A DNA stretch of 64,000 bases, taken from contig NZ_AXAJ01000017.1 in NCBI RefSeq assembly GCF_000472445.1, forward strand, positions 1 to 64,000. Direction: 5' to 3'. This DNA comes from Burkholderia sp. WSM2230 (GTDB lineage: Bacteria > Pseudomonadota > Gammaproteobacteria > Burkholderiales > Burkholderiaceae). Every line of letters begins with the position of its first letter. The stretch's first letter is position 1. Positions 38,717 through 47,059 of the stretch are shown here, in pieces. The position numbers and the translations under genes were made by a program. The notes beneath the pieces were generated by a model. It was not told the DNA's origin. It saw nothing but the letters and a program-made list of their open reading frames with translations, and made no database searches.

Positions 38717-40173
38717 GCTATTTCCGTCGCAGCGAGCGCCTCGGCGAGGCTTGTGATGCCGCCGCGCACCAGAGCCAATGCCGCATCGCGCAGCGTGCCG
38801 ACCCGCTCGCTATGCGCCTGTCGCGCGAGTTCCTGGGTGCTCGCGCGCTCGACGATCAGCTCACGCATGGCATCCGATACCGGCATTATCTGATGGACGC
38901 CGATGCGCCCGCGATAGCCGATGCCGTGACAGGCGGCGCAGCCCGTCGCCGCATGCGGTTGCCAACCGTCGAGCTCATCGTCGGCGAAACCCGCGGCACG
39001 AAGGGCCGCCGCGGATTGCGGTGCGGGCGCGCGGCACGCCGCGCAGAGGCGGCGCACCAGCCGCTGCGCGGTGACCATGCGCAGCGCGGCGGCCAGGTTA
39101 TACGGCGCAACGCCGATGTCGATCAGACGTGCCACGGCGGCTGGCGCGTCGTTCGTGTGCAGCGTCGAGAGGACGAGGTGGCCGGTTTGCGCGGCCTTCA
39201 CGGCGACGTCTGCGGTTTCCTCGTCACGAATCTCGCCGACCATGATGACGTCCGGGTCCTGACGCAGAAACGCGCGCAACGCCACCGCGAAAGTGAGCCC
39301 GGCCTTTTCGCGCACGCTGACCTGATTGATGCCGGCCAACTGTATTTCCGCGGGATCTTCGACGGAACACAGGTTGCGCGCCGCGCTGTTGAGCAGGTTC
39401 AGAAAGCAGTACAACGAGAGCGTCTTGCCGCTGCCCGTCGGCCCCGTGACGAGCACCAGACCATGAGGCGCGCGGATCGCCGCGTCGACGGCTTCGCGCT
39501 GCCGCGCATCGAGGCCGAGCGAGTCGAGAGAAAGATCGGCGGGCAACGCTTCGAGCCGACGCAGCACCAGCTTTTCTCCAAACAGCGTGGGCAGCGAATT
39601 GACGCGGTAGTCCTCCACTCGTCCTGGCGATGTGGCGATGCGCAGCCGGCCGTCCTGCGGCACGCGGCGCTCGGCGATGTCCATGCGCGCAAGAACCTTC
39701 ACGCGTGTGACGAACGCGTCGCGCAGATGCGCCGGGGGCTGAGTCATTTCATGCAGCACGCCGTCGATACGCAGGCGCATACGCCAGCTGTTCTCGGCGG
39801 GCTCGATATGCAGATCCGACGCGTTGCGGCGCGTCGCTTCCCGCAGCGTGTCAGTCAGCAGACGCACGGCGGGGGCATTGTCGGGATCGTTGAGCATTGC
39901 CGCGCCTGCATCGGCGGCAAACGCGCCGGGCTTGCTGCGCGAGGCGCTTTCGCCGTCGGCCGGCAGGGGCCGCAGCAGGGCTGCAGGTTGGAAAGATTGC
40001 ATGAAACGCCGGCGAAGCGCCGCCTGTAGAACACGACGGCGCCAGTTTCCGGCAAAGCGCGTCTGAATGACATTCGGCCATTCGGCTAATGGTGCGCGCC
40101 GCAGGCTTATGCGATGCTCGGCGTGCCGGTCGGGAAGGCGACCGGCAGGTTTGAACGCGATGCGGGCGGTCAT
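38713..40173 (-). CDS. pilB: Type IV pilus assembly ATPase PilB (GspE/HofB-like)
   Basis: The 486-residue extension ATPase powers pilus assembly. It has Walker A TGPTGSGKTLSLYCF, the Asp box DIAERRVPQDGRL, Walker B MVGEIRDEETAD, and a zinc tetracysteine motif (CAAC near residue 383 and CAACHG near 415). It is about 80 residues shorter than PilB of Pseudomonas and lacks a recognisable N-terminal MshEN domain, resembling the short HofB form. The start is uncertain: no clear ribosome site is present at 40173, and an in-frame ATG at 40002 would still keep the ATPase core. Confidence 0.88.
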   Translation of the reverse strand: MTARIAFKPAGRLPDRHAEHRISLRRAPLAEWPNVIQTRFAGNWRRRVLQAALRRRFMQSFQPAALLRPLPADGESASRSKPGAFAADAGAAMLNDPDNAPAVRLLTDTLREATRRNASDLHIEPAENSWRMRLRIDGVLHEMTQPPAHLRDAFVTRVKVLARMDIAERRVPQDGRLRIATSPGRVEDYRVNSLPTLFGEKLVLRRLEALPADLSLDSLGLDARQREAVDAAIRAPHGLVLVTGPTGSGKTLSLYCFLNLLNSAARNLCSVEDPAEIQLAGINQVSVREKAGLTFAVALRAFLRQDPDVIMVGEIRDEETADVAVKAAQTGHLVLSTLHTNDAPAAVARLIDIGVAPYNLAAALRMVTAQRLVRRLCAACRAPAPQSAAALRAAGFADDELDGWQPHAATGCAACHGIGYRGRIGVHQIMPVSDAMRELIVERASTQELARQAHSERVGTLRDAALALVRGGITSLAEALAATEIA

Positions 40174-40240
40174 TTCGCGGATGTCCGCGGGATGTGTGCG
40201 AGTGCGTAGTGGAACGAAATACGAGCGGCGGCGCGGTCCG

Positions 40241-41536
40241 CTAACCGAGCAGCGCCTTGCCCTTGGCGCGGGCCGGGGGTTTGAAAAGCTTGACGGTGCG
40301 GATCGCCTGGTCGTCGCTGCGCATCACTTCGAGCTTGATGTCGCCGATCTGCACGCAGACGTCGCCGTCAGGAATGTCTTCGAGAATTTCGAGGATCAGA
40401 CCGTTGAGCGTTTTCGGCCCGTCCGTGGGCAGCGCGAGTTGCAGCCAGCGGTTCAATTCGCGCAGCGGCATGGAACCCGCGACTATGCATTCGCCATGCT
40501 CGTTCCAGCCGCCGCGGGAGCTCGCGCCACGCGGGATCGACGTGGTGAACTCGCCGATCAGTTCCTCGATGATGTCTTCCGGCGTGACGAGCCCTTGCAG
40601 TTCGCCGTATTCGTTAACGACGAGCGCGATACGGTGGCGGCTCTCCTGGAAATACTGCAGCTGCTGGAACACCGGCGTGCCGGTCGGCACGAAGTAGGGC
40701 TCGGTGAGCAGTTCGCGCAGCGTCTCGCGCTCCAGTTCCTGGTTGTGCAGAGCCGCGAGTGTTTTGCGAACGTGCAGCACGCCGAGCACGCGGTCGATGT
40801 CGCCCTGATAGACGATCAGCTTGTTGTGATAGCAGGTTTCGAGCTGATGCAGGATCTGTTCGAACGGCGCGTCGAAGTCCAGCGCCTCGATGCGGCGGCG
40901 CGGGATCATCACGTCGTCCACGGAAATGTTTTCGAGGTCGAACAGGTTCAGCAGAATACTGCGGTGCTTGGTCGGCATGAAGCTGCCGGACTCGAGCACG
41001 ATGGTGCGCAGTTCCTCGGCGGAAAGGCGCTGGTCGCGGGCGCCCTTGGTGTTGATATGCAGGACGCGCAGGATGCCGGTGGCGAACAGGTTGACGAACC
41101 AGACGAGTGGTTTGGCGGCGCGCATCATCGGCGCGATCAGCAGACTGGCGGGCAGCGCGATCTTCTCAGGGAAGGTCGCGCCCACGATTTTCGGCGTGAT
41201 CTCGGCAAAGACGATGATGAGGAATGCGACGATACCGGTCGCGATCGACAGCACCACGTTGTTGCGCCCGAACGTATGCAACGCGATCGACGTGGTAAGT
41301 ACCGGAATGATGGTGTTGAACAGATTGTTGCCGATCAGCACGACGCTCAGCAGTTGATCGGTATGGGCCAGCAGACCCTGGGTGGTCTTTGCGCCGAGCG
41401 CGTTCTTGTTGGCAAGATGCTTCAGCCGATGGCGATTGAGCGCCATCATCGCCGTTTCGGAAATCGAGAAGAAGCTCGAGCAGATAAGCAGCAGGAAGAC
41501 GGCGCCAATCTGCGCCCATAAGGGAAGTTGTTCCAC
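40241..41536 (-). CDS. CorC/HlyC-type CBS-domain membrane protein (CNNM family)
   Basis: The 431-residue protein has a DUF21 membrane domain with about four hydrophobic segments (residues 8-150; FFSISETAMMALNRHRLKHL is characteristic). A tandem CBS-domain pair (about 215-330) and a C-terminal CorC/HlyC transporter-associated domain (about 345-425) follow. Family members (CorB, YfjD, CNNM) are linked to magnesium or cobalt export and resistance. It is monocistronic on the minus strand. The transported ion is inferred from family only. Confidence 0.92.
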   Translation of the reverse strand: MEQLPLWAQIGAVFLLLICSSFFSISETAMMALNRHRLKHLANKNALGAKTTQGLLAHTDQLLSVVLIGNNLFNTIIPVLTTSIALHTFGRNNVVLSIATGIVAFLIIVFAEITPKIVGATFPEKIALPASLLIAPMMRAAKPLVWFVNLFATGILRVLHINTKGARDQRLSAEELRTIVLESGSFMPTKHRSILLNLFDLENISVDDVMIPRRRIEALDFDAPFEQILHQLETCYHNKLIVYQGDIDRVLGVLHVRKTLAALHNQELERETLRELLTEPYFVPTGTPVFQQLQYFQESRHRIALVVNEYGELQGLVTPEDIIEELIGEFTTSIPRGASSRGGWNEHGECIVAGSMPLRELNRWLQLALPTDGPKTLNGLILEILEDIPDGDVCVQIGDIKLEVMRSDDQAIRTVKLFKPPARAKGKALLG

Positions 41537-41695
41537 GCGTCGTGCAGGATAGAGGGAGGATGGATGGAGAGAATATAGCAGAGGGGGCTGCGCAAGCCGC
41601 CGGCGGGACCCCAGGAGCGCCGCGCTTCGCTGGTGTGCGCCCGCAAAACGGCGTCAGCGTTCTGACCCGTTGTGACCAAAAGGCGCCGCAAAAAC

Positions 41696-41727
41696 AAAAA
41701 ACCGCCGAGCAAGCTGGGCGGTTTTTC
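41696..41727 (-). terminator. Terminator downstream of tRNA-Pro
   Basis: A 10-bp stem with flanking A/T runs (41697-41706 with 41717-41726; loop 41707-41716) lies 27 nt after the tRNA on the minus strand. It ends in a T-run on either strand, so it may also protect against opposing transcription. Confidence 0.85.
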
Positions 41728-41753
41728 GAGCCTTGAACGAACAAGGCAAATTC

Positions 41754-41830
41754 TGGTCGGGGTGAGAGGATTCGAACCTCCGGCCTCTACGTCCCGAACG
41801 TAGCGCTCTACCAGGCTAAGCTACACCCCG
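41754..41830 (-). tRNA. tRNA-Pro (anticodon CGG)
   Basis: Read on the minus strand, the 77-nt gene starts CGGGGTGTAGC and ends GCTCACCCCG-type pairing with an encoded CCA (bases 41754-41756 are TGG on the plus strand). The acceptor stem CGGGGTG/CACCCCG is perfect. The anticodon stem CTACG/CGTAG encloses the loop TTCGGGA with anticodon CGG, reading CCG codons. The T loop GGTTCGAATCC is canonical. It lies 49 nt after the polyprenyl synthase stop on the same strand, so co-transcription is possible. Confidence 0.96.
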
Positions 41831-41878
41831 AAAGGTACTGCGGACTCGATTCAGACTAAGCCGGCGTTTTCGTCCCGT

Positions 41879-42871
41879 TTAAGACTGTCTCGCCGTCGAG
41901 TAAGAACATAATTCTAGCAGGCTTTCTTTGTAAATGGAATCGGGAAACGAAGAAATTGCTGCTGCGGCGGCCTGGGCCTCCTGTTTCGCGCATTCGAGCG
42001 TGTGGTCCAGCGCGCCGGAACGCGTGATTGCCTCGAAAATCGTCTCGAAACGGTCCGTGCCGCCTTGTTCTATAGCCTCGCGGGCCAGAGCCGACTGCTC
42101 CGGCGTGCCGCGCTCGATCAGATAGATGAGCGGCAGCGTGGGCTTGCCTTCGCGCAGGTCGTCGCCGGCATTCTTGCCCATGGATTCGGCCGTGCCCGTG
42201 TAGTCGAGCCAGTCGTCCATGATCTGGAACGCCGTGCCGATGCGCCGCCCGAATTCCGCAGCGGCCGCTTCCGTGCGGGCGTCTGCGCCGGCCAGCACCG
42301 CGCCGAGCTGGGCGGCTGCCTCGAACAGCTTGGCCGTCTTGTAGCGGATCACCTGCATGTAGCGGGCTTCGTCCACGTCGGCGTCGTGCATGTTGAGCAG
42401 CTGCAGCACTTCGCCTTCGGAGATGATGTTGGTGGCCTCCGACAGAATCTCCATCACGCGCATCTTGCCGACGCCGACCATCATCTGGAACGAGCGCGAA
42501 TAGAGAAAATCGCCGACCAGCACGCTCGCCGCGTTGCCGAAGAGCGCGTTGGCGGTCTGACGCCCGCGCCGCAGATCCGACTCGTCCACCACGTCGTCGT
42601 GCAGCAGCGTGGCGGTGTGGATGAATTCGACCACCGCGGCCAATTCGTGCCGGTGCCCCGTGGTTTCACCGAGCGCGCCGGCCACCAGCAGCAACAGCGC
42701 GGGCCGCAGCCGCTTGCCTCCGGCACTGATGATGTACTCGGAGATCTGGTTGATCAGCATCACCTCGGACGCAAGACGGTGCCGGATGACGCGATTCACC
42801 TGCTGCATGTCTTCGGCGATCGGAGCGAGCAGGCTGGCGGCGTTGGAGGAGGGGGTGGCAGTCGACGACAT
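41879..42871 (-). CDS. ispB: Polyprenyl (octaprenyl) diphosphate synthase
   Basis: The 330-residue trans-isoprenyl diphosphate synthase elongates farnesyl diphosphate to the ubiquinone side chain. Both Asp-rich motifs are present: LLHDDVVDESDLRRG and QIMDDWLDYTG. The all-helical fold and length match E. coli IspB (323). It is divergent from rplU, as in E. coli, where ispB lies next to rplU-rpmA. Product length is inferred from this context. It supplies the quinone tail for the pathway in which Coq7 (window 7,502-8,140) acts. Confidence 0.93.
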   Translation of the reverse strand: MSSTATPSSNAASLLAPIAEDMQQVNRVIRHRLASEVMLINQISEYIISAGGKRLRPALLLLVAGALGETTGHRHELAAVVEFIHTATLLHDDVVDESDLRRGRQTANALFGNAASVLVGDFLYSRSFQMMVGVGKMRVMEILSEATNIISEGEVLQLLNMHDADVDEARYMQVIRYKTAKLFEAAAQLGAVLAGADARTEAAAAEFGRRIGTAFQIMDDWLDYTGTAESMGKNAGDDLREGKPTLPLIYLIERGTPEQSALAREAIEQGGTDRFETIFEAITRSGALDHTLECAKQEAQAAAAAISSFPDSIYKESLLELCSYSTARQS

Positions 42872-43026
42872 GATGGCTGAATTGGGTAGTGCCGCGAATT
42901 ATAAGGCGAATCGCGGTGGTTCCGGGTCGCGGACTGCCGCGCGGCGCGCGCAGCCGCCGCCGGCTCGCGCCGTGCGCTGTGCCGTGGATCACCCCGGACG
43001 GCAGGCGCGGCGGCGCTCAATGAGTT

Positions 43027-43055
43027 TTGACCGAGCAGCTAACTCTATGTATAAT
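43027..43055 (+). promoter_or_regulatory. Sigma70 promoter of rplU-rpmA
   Basis: TTGACC (43027-43032) and a perfect TATAAT (43050-43055) are separated by exactly 17 bp. The promoter lies 54 bp upstream of the rplU start and is the best promoter match I found in the window. Confidence 0.85.
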
Positions 43056-43109
43056 CACGGGTTTCCGCGCGCGGTGCGTGGGAAAAATGAACACAGAGTG
43101 AGGTTCTCA

Positions 43110-43421
43110 ATGTACGCGGTCATAAAAACCGGTGGCAAGCAGTATAAAGTTGCCGTCGGCGAAAAACTTAAAGTAGAACAGATACCGGCAGACATTGACG
43201 CTGAAATCACGCTCGACCAGGTTCTCGCAGTGGGCGAAGGCGAATCGATTAAGTTCGGTACGCCGCTGGTCAGTGGGGCTTCCGTCAAGGCTACCGTCGT
43301 GTCGCAAGGTCGTCACGCAAAAGTGACTATCTTCAAGATGCGTCGCCGGAAGCACTACCAGAAGCATGGCGGCCACCGCCAGAACTATACCGAACTGCGC
43401 ATCGACGCGATCAACGCGTAA
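43110..43421 (+). CDS. rplU: 50S ribosomal protein L21
   Basis: The 103-residue ribosomal protein L21 binds 23S rRNA. It starts MYAVIKTGGKQYKVAVGEKL and has the conserved KMRRRKHYQKHGGHRQNYT region. Length is identical to E. coli L21 (103). The frame is open upstream, but only the ATG at 43110, with GTGAGG before it, gives the ribosomal N terminus. It is followed by rpmA after 25 nt. Confidence 0.98.
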   Translation: MYAVIKTGGKQYKVAVGEKLKVEQIPADIDAEITLDQVLAVGEGESIKFGTPLVSGASVKATVVSQGRHAKVTIFKMRRRKHYQKHGGHRQNYTELRIDAINA

Positions 43422-43446
43422 GCGCACCGGTTAAGGAGCAAATCAA

Positions 43447-43710
43447 ATGGCACACAAAAAGGCAGGCGGATCGTCCCGGAACGGCCGCGACTCCGAGTCG
43501 AAGCGACTTGGCGTGAAAGTGTACGGCGGTCAGGCTATCAACGCTGGCGGCATCATCGTTCGCCAACGCGGCACGCGCATGCATGCTGGCGAGAACGTCG
43601 GCATGGGCAAGGATCACACCTTGTTCGCGCTGGCAGACGGCCACGTCCAGTTCTCGACGAAAGGCGCCGCGAAGAAGCACACGGTTAGCGTCGTCCCGGC
43701 AGCAGCCTGA
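43447..43710 (+). CDS. rpmA: 50S ribosomal protein L27
   Basis: The 87-residue L27 protein reaches towards the peptidyl transferase centre with its N terminus. It begins MAHKKAGGSSRNGRDSESKR with no leader peptide, the Gram-negative form. The AAGGAG ribosome site is 8-12 nt upstream. It ends the rplU-rpmA operon, followed by a terminator. Confidence 0.98.
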   Translation: MAHKKAGGSSRNGRDSESKRLGVKVYGGQAINAGGIIVRQRGTRMHAGENVGMGKDHTLFALADGHVQFSTKGAAKKHTVSVVPAAA

Positions 43711-43740
43711 GTTTAATCAGGCACGGGCTTCAGGACCGGA

Positions 43741-43773
43741 AAAGGCCCCGCGAAGTTAGCGGGGCCTTTTTTA
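43741..43773 (+). terminator. Intrinsic terminator of rplU-rpmA
   Basis: An 11-bp stem (43741-43751 with 43759-43769) with a 7-nt loop is followed by a T-run, 30 nt after rpmA. The obgE gene downstream therefore probably has its own promoter or relies on read-through. Confidence 0.93.
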
Positions 43774-43944
43774 TTGCAGCAACCGCCGTTGGCACCGGGA
43801 ATTCCGGCGCAGTCTTATGCCATTTGGTCGATTGATCATCGCGCGGCGGGCACGGCAAAATAGCAGAATCCAGTATTCAGCAGTATCAGGCACCACCAGA
43901 TCTGGCAGCGCCATCTGGCTGCACACCATGGGACGGAGTTACGC

Positions 43945-45066
43945 ATGAAGTTCATTGACGAAGCGAGGATTGAAGTCATCGCCGGCGACGGAGGGGATGG
44001 CAGCGCGTCGATGCGCCGCGAGAAATTCGTTCCCTTCGGCGGCCCGGATGGCGGCGACGGCGGGCGGGGCGGCAGCGTGATTGCGGTAGCAGACCGCAAC
44101 ATAAACACGCTGATCGACTACCGGTACGCGAAAAAGCACCAGGCGCGCAACGGCGAAAACGGCCGCGGCTCGGACTGCTACGGCAAGGGCGGCGACGACA
44201 TTACGCTGCGCATGCCGGTGGGCACCACAATCACCGACATGGAAACCGGCGAACTCATCGCCGACCTGACCGAGCACAACCAGAGCGTGCAGATCGCGCA
44301 GGGCGGTGCGGGCGGTCTCGGCAACCTCCATTTCAAGTCCAGCACCAACCGCGCGCCGCGCCAGAAAACGGACGGCAAGCCCGGCGAGCGCCGTATGGTG
44401 CGCCTTGAGCTGAAGGTGCTGGCCGACGTCGGTCTGCTCGGCATGCCGAACGCTGGCAAGTCGACATTCATCTCGTCGGTGTCCAATGCGAGGCCGAAGA
44501 TCGCCGACTACCCGTTTACCACGCTGGCGCCTAATCTCGGCGTGGTGCGTGTGGGCCCGAGCCGCAGCTTCGTGATCGCCGACATTCCCGGTCTGATCGA
44601 AGGCGCCGCGGAAGGCGCGGGGCTCGGCCACCAGTTCCTGCGGCACCTCCAGCGCACGGGGCTGCTGCTGCATATCGTCGACCTCGCACCGTTCGACGAA
44701 TCGGTCGATCCAGTCGCGGAAGCCAAGGCGATCGTCAACGAACTGCGTAAGTACGACGAGCTGTTGTATCAGAAGCCGCGCTGGCTTGTGCTCAACAAGC
44801 TCGACATGGTGCCCGAGGACGAGCGCGAAGCGCGCGTGTCGGCGTTTCTGGAAGGCTTCGGCTGGGACGGTCCGGTTTTCGAGATTTCGGCGCTGACCGG
44901 TCAGGGTTGCGAGAGCCTTTGCTACGCGGTGTTCGACTACATCGCGGCGCATTCGGACGCGCAGCGCGCAGCCGAGGCTGAAGATCTCGCCGCCGACGTG
45001 CGCTTTCGCGAGAAGCCGGAAGTGCCCGCCGCTACGGGCGAATCCAGCGCCGATCCGCAGGAATAA
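43945..45066 (+). CDS. obgE: Ribosome-assembly GTPase Obg (CgtA)
   Basis: The 373-residue GTPase acts in 50S subunit maturation and stress control. The Gly-rich Obg fold covers residues 1-158 (GGDGGDGSASMRREKFVPFG, GGPDGGDGGRGG). The G domain follows with G1 GMPNAGKSTFIS, G3 DIPGLIEGA, and NKLD as G4. The C terminus is short and acidic. The typical position after rplU-rpmA is conserved. Confidence 0.97.
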   Translation: MKFIDEARIEVIAGDGGDGSASMRREKFVPFGGPDGGDGGRGGSVIAVADRNINTLIDYRYAKKHQARNGENGRGSDCYGKGGDDITLRMPVGTTITDMETGELIADLTEHNQSVQIAQGGAGGLGNLHFKSSTNRAPRQKTDGKPGERRMVRLELKVLADVGLLGMPNAGKSTFISSVSNARPKIADYPFTTLAPNLGVVRVGPSRSFVIADIPGLIEGAAEGAGLGHQFLRHLQRTGLLLHIVDLAPFDESVDPVAEAKAIVNELRKYDELLYQKPRWLVLNKLDMVPEDEREARVSAFLEGFGWDGPVFEISALTGQGCESLCYAVFDYIAAHSDAQRAAEAEDLAADVRFREKPEVPAATGESSADPQE

Positions 45067-45134
45067 ACAACTTGAGCGCCGGCGCTTCAGGGCGACCGGC
45101 GCACGTCAGGCGTCATCTTGGGAGACTGCGCACA

Positions 45135-46253
45135 ATGCGTTCCGTCATCGCAGATTCGCGGCGATTGGTAGTGAAAGTCGGCTCCAGCCTCGTCACCAAC
45201 GACGGGCGCGGCCTCGATCATGCGGCCATCGGCCGCTGGGCTGCGCAGATTGCCGCTTTGCGCGCACAAGGCAAAGAGGTGGTGCTGGTGAGTTCAGGGG
45301 CCATTGCGGAAGGCATGCAGCGGCTCGGCTGGACCAAACGGCCACGTGAGATCGACGAATTGCAGGCGGCAGCCGCCGTCGGGCAGATGGGTCTTGCTCA
45401 GGTCTACGAAAGCCGCTTCGCCGAGCATTCCATTCAGACTGCGCAAATTCTGCTGACTCACGCCGACCTGGCGGACCGCGAGCGCTATCTGAATGCGCGC
45501 TCCACGTTGCTGACGCTGCTGCGACTCGGCGTGGTGCCCATCATCAACGAAAACGATACGGTCGTGACCGACGAGATCAAGTTCGGCGACAACGACACGC
45601 TTGGCGCCCTGGTGGCGAATCTGATCGAGGGCGACGCGCTCATCATCCTCACGGACCAGCAAGGGCTCTTTACCGCCGATCCGCGGAAAGATCCGAATGC
45701 GACGCTGGTCCAGCAGGCGGACGCCGGCGCGCCGGACCTGGAAGCCATGGCCGGCGGCGCGGGTTCGAGCCTCGGCCGCGGCGGCATGCTGACCAAGATT
45801 CTCGCCGCCAAGCGCGCCGCGCACAGCGGCGCGAATACAGTGATCGCCAGCGGCCGCGAAGCCGATGTGCTGTCGCGGCTTGCCTCCGGGGAGGCGATAG
45901 GCACGCAGTTGATCGCACGTACCGCGCGCATGGCAGCGCGCAAGCAATGGATGGCGGACCATCTGCAGGTGCGCGGCCACGTGGTGATTGACGACGGCGC
46001 CGTCGAGAAGCTGACCGCGGGCGGCAAGAGCCTGCTGCCTATCGGAATCGTGGGCGTGCAGGGTGCGTTTGCTCGCGGCGAGGTGATCGCGTGCCTGAAC
46101 GCCGCCGGCCGGGAAGTGGCGCGCGGTCTCACCAACTACAGCAGTGCGGAAACGAAGTTGATCCAGCGGCGCCCGAGCGGTGAAATCGAATCAGTGCTTG
46201 GCTACATGCTCGAGCCGGAGCTGATTCATCGCGATAACCTGGTACTGGTTTAA
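45135..46253 (+). CDS. proB: Glutamate 5-kinase
   Basis: The 372-residue enzyme phosphorylates glutamate in the first step of proline synthesis. The amino-acid kinase domain (about 1-260) has VVKVGSSLVTNDG, VSSGAIAEGMQRLGW, NENDTVVTDEIKFGDND and GRGGMLTKILAAK. A C-terminal PUA domain (about 285-365) is present. The frame is open upstream, but the ATG at 45135 fits the family. It lies 68 nt after obgE, as in other Burkholderiales. Confidence 0.96.
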   Translation: MRSVIADSRRLVVKVGSSLVTNDGRGLDHAAIGRWAAQIAALRAQGKEVVLVSSGAIAEGMQRLGWTKRPREIDELQAAAAVGQMGLAQVYESRFAEHSIQTAQILLTHADLADRERYLNARSTLLTLLRLGVVPIINENDTVVTDEIKFGDNDTLGALVANLIEGDALIILTDQQGLFTADPRKDPNATLVQQADAGAPDLEAMAGGAGSSLGRGGMLTKILAAKRAAHSGANTVIASGREADVLSRLASGEAIGTQLIARTARMAARKQWMADHLQVRGHVVIDDGAVEKLTAGGKSLLPIGIVGVQGAFARGEVIACLNAAGREVARGLTNYSSAETKLIQRRPSGEIESVLGYMLEPELIHRDNLVLV

Positions 46254-46282
46254 TCCGGCGGCCGGGTTTAGGCTCGCTCAGC

Positions 46283-46342
46283 AAGCAGCCACGCCATGCC
46301 GTAGCGTTAAGCAGCCAGGCTAGGCAGTCAGGTCAAGCAGCC
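46283..46342 (+). repeat. AAGCAGCC motif at an exact 26-nt period after proB
   Basis: AAGCAGCC occurs at 46283, 46309 and 46335, each 26 nt apart, in the 106-nt stretch between the proB stop and the shared terminator. The sequence between copies is only loosely similar. This is what the sequence shows; the meaning is unknown. Confidence 0.5.
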
Positions 46343-46360
46343 CACCAGAAGCGGCGCATA

Positions 46361-46396
46361 AAAAAGCCGTTCCAATAACATCTGGAACGGCTTTTT
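46361..46396. terminator. Bidirectional terminator between proB and the CNP1-like gene
   Basis: A perfect 14-bp stem (46361-46374 with 46383-46396) begins with AAAAA and ends with TTTTT, so it yields a T-run on both strands. It separates convergent genes. Confidence 0.94.
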
Positions 46397-46417
46397 GCCA
46401 GACACACCGTCAACGGA

Positions 46418-46975
46418 TCAATGAACGAGAGACGTTGCCGTGCGCTTATAGCGGATGTTCTCCACAATCGACTTCGCGCTCCCCGTAGGCAGCTTGTTCG
46501 CGCACAGATAGTCCTGATATAGCGCCGCGTGATACGCGTTCAGCGCGCCGTTCTCGATACGTGTGAAGTCGTTGGCGACGGTTCGGTCCCAGCCGTCGTG
46601 ATCCGCGTTCAGACCGGCATAGAGACGCCATTCGTAGGTGTCGCAGCGAATGCCCTCGTAGTTCACATTGCGCGCGCCGCTCGGGCTCGTGACCACCACC
46701 GTATAGCGCACCACGCCGTCGGAACCGACGCTCAGCGAGTTGCGGTCTATCGCGAAATGCAAGGGCGTATTGCCCGAGACGTCGAAGGGAAGCAGGCTCG
46801 AGTGCTGCGGCAACGGCGGCAATGTGTCGACGTTGTTTTCCACCCAGGTAGTGGGCCGGTCGAGCAGGTAGGTAAACGCGCTGTCGTCCTTATTGGTGGA
46901 TTTGCCGGCGCTCGAACAGCCAGCCAGCAGGGCGCCGGTGGCGACGCACGCCACGACGAGAGCAAGTGCTTTCAA
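46418..46975 (-). CDS. CNP1-like family lipoprotein
   Basis: The 185-residue protein has a lipoprotein signal peptide with lipobox LLAGC (Cys20), so it should be acylated and held in the periplasm. The mature part resembles the CNP1-like family, first noted in Cupriavidus and Neisseria, whose function is unknown. The DVSGNTPLHFAIDRNSLSVG and GIRCDTYEWRLYAG segments are visible. It lies between the proB terminator and rppH. No enzymatic residue set is apparent. Confidence 0.82.
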   Translation of the reverse strand: MKALALVVACVATGALLAGCSSAGKSTNKDDSAFTYLLDRPTTWVENNVDTLPPLPQHSSLLPFDVSGNTPLHFAIDRNSLSVGSDGVVRYTVVVTSPSGARNVNYEGIRCDTYEWRLYAGLNADHDGWDRTVANDFTRIENGALNAYHAALYQDYLCANKLPTGSAKSIVENIRYKRTATSLVH

Positions 46976-47059
46976 TATGATTTCCTCAAAAAACGGGCGC
47001 GGCTCCCGTGTTTCGGGGGCCGCGCCCGCATGTGCGGCATGGGAAGCCGCGCAGAACGA

